A stretch of 64,000 bases of DNA from positions 34,047,648-34,111,647 of the forward strand of contig NC_092673.1 in assembly GCF_964355755.1 (NCBI RefSeq), in the 5' to 3' direction. The notes beneath the pieces were generated by a model. That model was not told the DNA's origin. It made no database searches and worked only from the letters and a program-made list of their open reading frames with translations. This document shows positions 57,045 to 64,000 of the stretch, piece by piece. This DNA is from Antedon mediterranea (taxonomy: Eukaryota > Echinodermata > Crinoidea > Comatulida > Antedonidae). The position numbers were made by a program, and so were the translations under genes. Each line of letters opens with the position of its first letter. The first letter of the stretch is position 1.

Positions 57045-57438
57045 AAAGCTTGGTTCCCACTAGAACGTAACGCAAGGACGTAAACGCAACGCAAGCGTTT
57101 AACGAATGACAAGCGAAGTTATAGACAATTAGCAATCACAAGCGAATAAGCCATCGCTTGTGATTGGTCAATTCACTTGCGTTGCGTTACGTCCTTGTGT
57201 TGCGTCGCTAGTGGGAACCACGCTGAAGCGTGGTTCTCACTAGCGACACAACGCAACGTAACGCAGCGACGTATCGACGCAAAGTGCGTAATCACAAGTG
57301 AGAACCGACGACGCAACAGTGCTGCAAATATCGCAGGTTTTATTTCACGCAGGCGGGGGCAAACACAATTATTGGAAGGGCATGTTGTTACGTTGCGTAT
57401 GTTGCGTTACGTTGCGTCGCTAGTGGGAACCAAGCTTA
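57045..57438. mobile_element. Two head-to-tail MITEs, GGTTCCCACTAG family
   Basis: Copy 1 is 57045-57225 (AAAGCTTGGTTCCCACTAG...CTAGTGGGAACCACGCT). Copy 2 is 57226-57438 (AAGCGTGGTTCTCACTAGCG...CGCTAGTGGGAACCAAGCTT), with TTAA at its right end. The interiors differ: copy 1 has the AGCGAATAAGCCATCGCTTG core, copy 2 a CAGGCGGGGGCAAACACAAT core. Confidence 0.88.
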
Positions 57439-57996
57439 ATTGATCCTAAATTATCATATTCATTGACTTAGGCCAAGTTGAGCCGCTGTCAAACTGTCTA
57501 GGCAACTGTGAATAAAGACGATTAGTAAAGTAAATTAGTCTGGGTTCCAGACTGAGTTTTAACCTAATATTATAGTAAAAAGATAAATATTTTGGCACAT
57601 ATGGCGTTTCTTACGTATACTACTTGAGTTTGTTAACAGATCATCATCGAAAAACCTCGAAATAACTGGGACAAGTCTAAAAGTAAATATGTAGGTATAA
57701 AGTTCTTTTCGAACATTTGGTTTCGTCTTTTTGTTTTAGTGAGCAGCAACTTATTTGATAATTGTCTGTTTTTGTTAGAAATTAAAATAGAAGAATCCTG
57801 CCCTCTATCAATATCATTGCAACCGGGGAAGAGAGACTACGGATTACTAACTTAAGGCAGTGAAATTCAAAATTAAGTTTCGCCAGGCGACTTTGTTTTG
57901 GTATGCACAGCCGTGTGTGTGACAAACACATTATCATCTGTCATTTATCTTTATTGTACTAAAAAAAACTGTACACATTCAGGAAGACCCACCTAT

Positions 57997-58219
57997 AAAG
58001 CTTGGTTCTCACTAGCGACGCAACGTAACGCAATCTACGCAACGTAAGAAAATGCCCTTTCAATCATTGTGTTTGCCCCCACCTGCGTGAAATCAAACCT
58101 GCGATTTTTACAGCACTGTTGCGTCGTCGGTTCCCACTTGCGATTACGCAATACATCACTTTGCGTCAATACGTCGCTGCGTTACGTTGCGTTGCGTTCG
58201 AGTGGGAACCACGCTTAAC
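57997..58219. mobile_element. MITE, GGTTCCCACTAG family, inverted relative of 57226-57438
   Basis: AAAGCTTGGTTCTCACTAGC at the left and GAGTGGGAACCACGCTTAA at the right. The interior (GTGTTTGCCCCCACCTGCGT, CCTGCGATTTTTACAGCACT) is the reverse complement of the second copy at 57226-57438, so the two form a large inverted pair about 560 bp apart. Confidence 0.88.
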
Positions 58220-58710
58220 GAATAATTAATTGCTAATTACTAAATGGGACATTTTTAAAGAAACTACTGACCGTTAATTGAACATGATCGATGGTAATAG
58301 TATTCTTATAGGAAAACAAGCTTAAGTTGTAATAAATAATGTCTACACTGAAAGAGAAATTAGTGATTGTGTGTACGCGAATGCATACTAATGATTTCTA
58401 ATGAGAATGACTTCCTCTCAGTGGAGATGCCTTACCGATGATACGATAATTACAAAGATAATTAAGCCTACGAACGTTATGACATCAATTGCGACTGTAC
58501 TTTTTTGTCTAATAATTTGACATTAGTGTGTACCCGTTACGGTATTCTTAGAAATTAGTGAAATTGGACCGACTCATTGACGGGGCGATATAGCTACGCG
58601 CTAGACTGATCAATCAAATACGTTACATTATTTTCCTCCAGTTTGCTGAAAAGCATACCGTAACGTTGATAAACTCGCAGACTAAACCAGGGTTCAGATT
58701 TACCAAACCT
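58220..58710. other. Non-coding interval
   Basis: No gene or clear repeat. Confidence 0.4.
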
Positions 58711-58712
58711 GC

Positions 58713-58940
58713 TTAAGCTTGGTTCCCACTAGAGACGCAAGACAGGCGAGTTGACCAATGACAAGCGACTGTTCGAATAATCCGTCGCTTGTGATTGGTC
58801 ATAATCACTTAAGCTCGGTTCTCACTATAGACGTGACGCAACGCAAAGACGTAGACGGAACGCGAACGAGTTAACAAACGAAAAGCGACTGTTCGCGAAT
58901 AATCATTGCTTGAGATATTGGTCAAATCACTTACGTTTGA
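58713..58940. mobile_element. Broken MITE copies, GGTTCCCACTAG family
   Basis: TTAAGCTTGGTTCCCACTAG at 58713 and TTAAGCTCGGTTCTCACTAT at 58808, each followed by the AAAAGCGACTGTTCG-type core. Right ends are missing, so at least one copy is truncated by the other. Confidence 0.7.
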
Positions 58941-61395
58941 ATAAAAAGTACGAATGAATTTAGCCGATTATTGTTTTGTACTTAACATTTCTATTAAAAC
59001 TATTATGAATTTACAGTCATAGAGAAACTCTCAACTGCCAAGTGATATACTAGAAATTATTAGTAATATATTAACAATGTACTGTAAACATTTTTTTACA
59101 TCGATATAAATTGTTTGACAAAAGTAGTTTTTACATCAATATAAATCGTATTCATAGCCAGAAAATCGCACTTATCACAGGAACTGTTTGTTTTAACACA
59201 AGTTAATCGCGCGCCTCTTTGTTTTGACCAGTTTAAAGTCCAGTATATTGTATTAAATATTTTATGAAATCTTTTATGATTAAAAGAATTCTCAGAACAA
59301 TCATAAAAAAAGTAATTCTATGCTGAAAACAATCAGTGTGTAACATAGACTCTACCTCAGTCACAGATAGCGTTAATTTGTTAGGCTCGTCATACGTTGA
59401 CGGATTACCTACTAAATTGGAAGTGAATTTATTAACGATGTATGTAAGTTATACGTGATATTATATTAGGCACATAGTTGTATTTGTACGCGTTAATCCG
59501 AGTGATACGGGTAGACCAGCTGAACAGACGGTCAATGTCAACTAAGGTTTGATTATTCACCTGGAGGTTTCATTCTGACCAGTGGTGTGGTCAGTGTAAT
59601 CGATGTTCAGGCACTGAACTTTACACATAATATTAATAAGTGACCACAAAAGGGTAGTATTTAAAGAACAACGTTCAAACGCATAGCTTTATTACGAGTG
59701 ATAACTTTTCCAACAAAATGCGCGTGCAAACGTTGATATGGTACTGCTTTATACGCGCGCGTTTACTTGATGATTTAAAGAACCACTCAATCTTAATCAT
59801 GTGGCTTAAACATAGTTAACAATGGTACTGTGCGCGTTATTGAATGCGATTACGCAACAGAAATTGAAGTGCGGGTAAAAGTTGATAAAAATGGCAACGG
59901 ATTGTGTACGCGTGTGATAAATGTGTTTCTTTAAGGTTTCACTGTCGATATCAATACACTAAATTCAACATTGATTTATTGGTTTAAACGAGGTACTATG
60001 ATTTACGTTAATTGAAAATATTACTTCTTATTTTATTGATATTTCTTTCTTAAAATCTTGAAAGGTTGTTTGCCTTGCTTTTTGATATTTTATATTAGCT
60101 ACTTTCTTTTGTTAAAGCTGTAAATTGATACTATGTTCATGTATTAATGAAATGCAACTCATTTAAAGCTACAACAGCTATAAACAGCAGTACGTTGAAT
60201 AATTTATAAAACTGAAACAAATAAAAACTAACTGAAAACATAACAAATAATGAAAATATGTAGTGGATCAGTACAAAACTGATTAAGAGGACATATTCGG
60301 GACACAACAAATTGTCTCTTTAATAGAGGTGCATCTCGTGTTGTCTGCGATGTTAATATCTTGGGATCGCAGGAAAGATTATTTAAAGGGTTTCTTAAAG
60401 ATTCTCCTGTATAGGATATTTTGTAGAGTTTAATTGAATTGAATTTTTTATTGCAATTATTTTAAGCTATCATGTCTTCACAACGGAACTATATTCACCT
60501 TTAAAACTATTCCCAATGCTAATAAACTATAGATCTAATAATTATTAACATTTAATCATTTTTCAATTACGTCTACAACTATCACACAGAAATGATTTTC
60601 ATAATTTATATTACGTTGATATTGATGTAATACTGATATTGATACGATATTATCATTGCTGATAATGATGACTCCTGACAAGGCCAAGAATGGCATCTTA
60701 TATCAAATTCCAAAATTGTAAATTATAGGTTTGCTCTTAAAGTCGTATGTTTGAAGTTGATAGTAACGCGAGAAAAACGCTTTGAGGTAAAACATTTCAC
60801 GCATAAAAAACACATTATTGATAGTCAGAAAAAAAAATACTACTGAGTAAAGAAACGTAATTATTACTATTGTTTGTTCTTCTTTAATTGTATTTTAATA
60901 TTAATCTAATTTCTTTTCATAAACACTGTATTATATTTAATTATGTTTCTCTTTTGTATATTTTGATTAAGACAGGACCACAATGTAAAACAAATACACT
61001 GTTATCTGTTTTATCCTGTATAAATATATTATTTATTATTATTATAATAGAAAGTATTGTACTGTTATATAATTTTAGTTAGTAATTTAAACTTTAATAA
61101 TTATAAATACGTGTTACAGTATTATATATACCGGTATTAAATATTATTCTTCTTCTATAATTTCTTTTATATAATAATTTTTTTTCTTACGTATTATCAA
61201 ATTAGACATATTTGGTATTGTAGTTTGTGAAATGACATCACCATGCTCTATATTGACAAATCAACGATTGTTGTCATAAAGAAATATGACACTTTAGACA
61301 CTTAGTAAAGGTCACATGATCTATAAAGCAGACGATGTTATTCAATTATTTCTGTATCATTTGTTTTCCTTATTATTCTAACATGTTTCTTTTTC
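58941..61395. other. Mostly non-coding interval with CGCGCG repeat
   Basis: No gene seen. 59690-59915 carries members of the GCGCG...GTTGATA repeat (TATACGCGCGCGTTTACTTG, ATGCGCGTGCAAACGTTGAT). 60285-60420 has degenerate GGGACAC/TTGTCTCTTTAATAGAGG sequence like that near 54.4 kb. Confidence 0.45.
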
Positions 61396-61399
61396 TTTC

Positions 61400-61925
61400 T
61401 TTCATTTTTTTTCTCATTTATTTGGCATCTCAATACATAACATTAAAAATACATCAATAATATATATAATCACCTTAAATATTAAAATACATCAAAAAAG
61501 CAAATAAAAAAGGCGGGATTAATGAAGTCTGACGATGCACGGGAAAACACATAAAGTGGTTTAAAGTAAAACAACTTAATTCCAATGTGGTCCCTAAAAA
61601 GATAGTAATTATAATTTTAACAAAACAAACATTATAAGACGGGGTTCATAAATATATAAGCATATAAGCAAAACATCTGATATAATGGCACAATAATAAT
61701 TTATCTATGTTTAATTTTGTAATATTGTTTCAATTCAGTTTTAAATTTAGATGTGTTGGAAATTTGTTTAATATAGTCAGGAAGGTTATTCCATTCTCTG
61801 ATTGCATTAAAATAGAATGTATTACATTCTATACCTTGGACTTTAGGTACAACAAAATTGAGTTTACTACCACGAGTGAAGTGACCGTGTAAGTTATTAA
61901 CTCTACGAAAGTTTACTTTTTATTG
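61400..61925 (-). pseudogene. Non-LTR retrotransposon RT C-terminus and 3' UTR
   Basis: The minus-strand translation from about 61925 to the stop at 61703-61701 is open. It includes NNLHGHFTRGSKLNFVVP, FYFNAIREWNNLPDYIKQI and FKTELKQYYKIKHR. These match in order the C-terminal tail of non-LTR RT ORFs (NFVxPxxxxxxxxxFxxxxxxWNxLPxxIK...FKxxLKxxL). A 3' UTR of about 300 bp follows. 5' truncated; no catalytic domain in the window. Confidence 0.7.
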
Positions 61926-62402
61926 TGGTTGTTCTTATTTATCAGTCTCTTCCCTAACTCCTTTATATTGTTTCTTCTTCACATTTTCTCTTATTTTCAA
62001 CATTTCCTTTTATTTAAATCTTCTTTTTCAACATTTCTCTTCTCCTTCTATATTCTCTATTCTTTTTTAGCATCCCTTCTTTTCCATTCAACATTCCATC
62101 TTTTCCATTCAACATTCCAACTTTTCCTTCAACATTCCTTCTTCTCCAACATTTCTTCTTCTACTTTTCCTCTTCTTTTTATTTCTTCTTCACCTTCTGT
62201 TCTCTTTCCTTTTTCTTATACTTTCTTTCTTTTCGTCTTCTTCTTCTTCTTCTTCTGCTTCATCAACATCATCATCTTATTCTTCTTCTTCTTCTTCTTC
62301 TTCATCAACATCATCATCATCTTATTCTTCTTCTTCTTCTTCTTCTTCTTCATCAACATCATCATCAACATCATCATCATCTTATTCTTCTTCTTCTTCT
62401 AT
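61926..62402. repeat. Long homopyrimidine (TTC/ATC)n tract
   Basis: The plus strand is nearly all T and C. It ends in three nested units of (TTC)n plus CATCAACATCATCATC plus TTATTC. The plus-strand open frame through it (poly-Phe/Leu/Ser) is compositional artefact. Confidence 0.92.
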
Positions 62403-63424
62403 TTACACGTACGATTATCTAAATTTTGACGAACTATTTTAATGAACTAACATAAGCTTTATCCAACATAAACTTGTTTCGCCAGATTTTTAACCAATCA
62501 ATAATCACACTATTGATTTGAATCCATTTAATTAAGCATGTGTAAGTGTAAACAGTTTACCATAGTTGGTACACTTAATAATTGTTCACTGGGACATGCA
62601 AACAAAACAGAAATCACGATTCTGAACGCGATCGCCGTGTTTGAAATTCAACTCAGCTTACTTTGAACTTTGTCTTTGAGCTTATGCGCATGCCTACAAA
62701 ACAATTATTGTTTTGATTCGGAAGTCATAGTATTTGCGAACGCTATCACATCACCTTATATTTCTACTGCGGTGGTTCCGCCGCGTACAAAGTCTTGATT
62801 TATTCTGCTGGCCATTTCACTTTTACTAATTTTGTTAAATATACTCCTTATGTTCAAAATGGAAACATCAAATTAATTTATAGCCTAAAGTTAACTGCGT
62901 TCTTCTCTCATTGATTATAGAGGCTGTATAATTAATGCTCTCATTTTTCTTCTAAGTATATTTTACTCATTCATCTTCTCCATTGTTGCTGTCGTGGTTT
63001 TCAGAAGGTTTAAGTCATTTCTATCCACCGATAAAGTTAATATAATATGAGTTAAAACTGAACGTGGAAACGTTTCCGTTATTTTATTTAAACTTTATCC
63101 AAAGCAGCAGCAGTCCATTTTTATAATTTGTATGGTTCATTAACTAACTTTGACCAATAATATTTAGCCATACTCCAAATAGCTACCAAATTGCAATGTT
63201 ACTGTGGCCAATCAGGAGCACCACAGTATACGAATTATAAGTATAATATTATTATAAGATGATTTCTAGACTATTTTTAGAAGTTATTTTTATATGAACG
63301 TGTCTTACTTTATAATTTAAATAATCATTAACCTTATAACGACATTTTAGGCCTTGGAATTAAGACTGAAATTAAATAAATAAATTAAATATTTCTATAA
63401 AAAAATTACTTAAACAGACATTTG
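62403..63424. other. Non-coding interval
   Basis: No supported gene. A pyrimidine tract plus AG at about 63004 (CTGTCGTGGTTTTCAG) is followed by a short phase-1 frame that stops after 13 codons; not called. Confidence 0.4.
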
Positions 63425-63665
63425 ACAACAAATTGGATTGAAAAATATATATATATATATATACTAAAAAAATGTAATTTAAAGCAAAAAAATAGTCAAA
63501 TTGGCTGCTATTCAATGGGTTTTTGGTTGAATTAATTTTGTAATCTTTTTATTTTATTTTTTTTTTCTACGGAAGTGATTAACCTTATTAAAACTACAAA
63601 ATAATCTATTCAATGACTGATTTTATTAATATTTTTTATTCATGTTTTTGGGGGACACATTTTTA
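63425..63665. mobile_element. MITE, TTGTCCCC family, copy 4 (truncated)
   Basis: CAAATTGGATTGAAAAATAT with an (AT)n expansion, CAAATTGGCTGCTATTCAAT, GGAAGTGATTAACCTTATTA and the end GTTTTTGGGGGACACATTTT. The left terminus is missing. Confidence 0.7.
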
Positions 63666-64000
63666 AATAAAAATGGTAAAACAGAAATTTAAATCATCTT
63701 CTAATTCCATGTAACTCGTAAAACTCTTTCTAAATGCCAAGTTCTTAGATTCATCAACATGTTAGTCACTATCTATAGATAGTTATAGATATATTGACGT
63801 TTTATATATAGATGTTATGGAACGCCAAAAGGGCAACATTGTATCACCTGTAAACCTGACGTCAAAGATCTGGAAGTCAGTCGTTTCTGCAAAAATTAGG
63901 TCGGGTCTGCCTGCCACACGCAGCGTTATTATAAACTGCACTTTGCGACAGCATGGCTTCATGAAAATTGTAATTTTTAAAATCACAAAATGTAATGAAT
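63666..64000. other. Right edge, nothing assigned
   Basis: The minus-strand open frame at 63783-63986 has moderate composition (ends SITSIYKTSIYL) but no domain, start context or splice partner. It may be an edge of a repeat. Confidence 0.3.

Noticed and set aside
57777..57860. Second exon of the 53416 signal-peptide gene (frame ending GLLT)
   Set aside because: In phase with a fair acceptor, but only 25 codons with no domain; kept only as a remark in the exon entry.
61923..62429. 168-aa Phe/Leu/Ser-rich ORF
   Set aside because: Translation of a homopyrimidine microsatellite; no conserved features.

Overview
This is a eukaryotic, intron-rich, AT-rich (about two-thirds A+T by eye) invertebrate window. 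Three things suggest a marine invertebrate deuterostome, most likely an echinoderm: a Polycomb RING gene that reads very close to vertebrate PCGF1, an NLR-type gene with a tandem death-fold / NACHT layout, and a great excess of the palindrome TAGGCCTA. The species call is inference; no search was run. No bacterial operons, CRISPR arrays or viral genes were seen.

Layout. (1) 1-4614, minus strand: the 5' part of an NLR-like gene, four coding exons (start-codon mini-exon, tandem death-fold exon, acidic linker exon, NACHT exon) that join in perfect phase and run off the left edge. A decayed non-LTR retrotransposon piece sits in its last intron. (2) 4615-8454: repeats, including an interleaved 190-bp direct duplication and a weak candidate exon. 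(3) 8455-15917, plus strand: a complete seven-exon PCGF1 gene (346 aa) with a long lineage-specific C-terminal tail. Its introns hold a 0.63-kb inverted-repeat element, a 1.5-kb array of a 20-bp unit, an old interspersed repeat and a 396-bp MITE. Its stop codon lies in a segment tandemly copied into the 3' flank. (4) 16.5-21.9 kb: minisatellites, MITEs and LINE tails. (5) 21925-30779, plus strand: a five-exon gene for a 351-aa single-pass membrane protein (signal peptide, Thr-rich stalk, short Cys-containing module, one TM segment, polybasic juxtamembrane stretch, tail with two spaced tyrosine motifs). Its last intron holds a 4.85-kb array of a 64-bp unit. I do not recognise the family; it is the best candidate for something undescribed. 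(6) 30.8-53.4 kb: largely gene-free, dense in MITEs, SINEs, LINE 3' ends and tandem arrays. (7) 53416-53488, plus strand: one signal-peptide exon of an unidentified gene whose other exons I could not place; the rest of the window is repeats and AT-rich DNA.

Functionally, an intracellular death-fold/NACHT sensor and a possible tyrosine-signalling surface protein lie about 17 kb apart, with a housekeeping chromatin gene between them. Nothing in the sequence shows that they act together. A second theme is repeats: several unrelated MITE families share the same end design (TTAA, then G, then CACTA about 10 nt further in), which suggests one transposition machinery.
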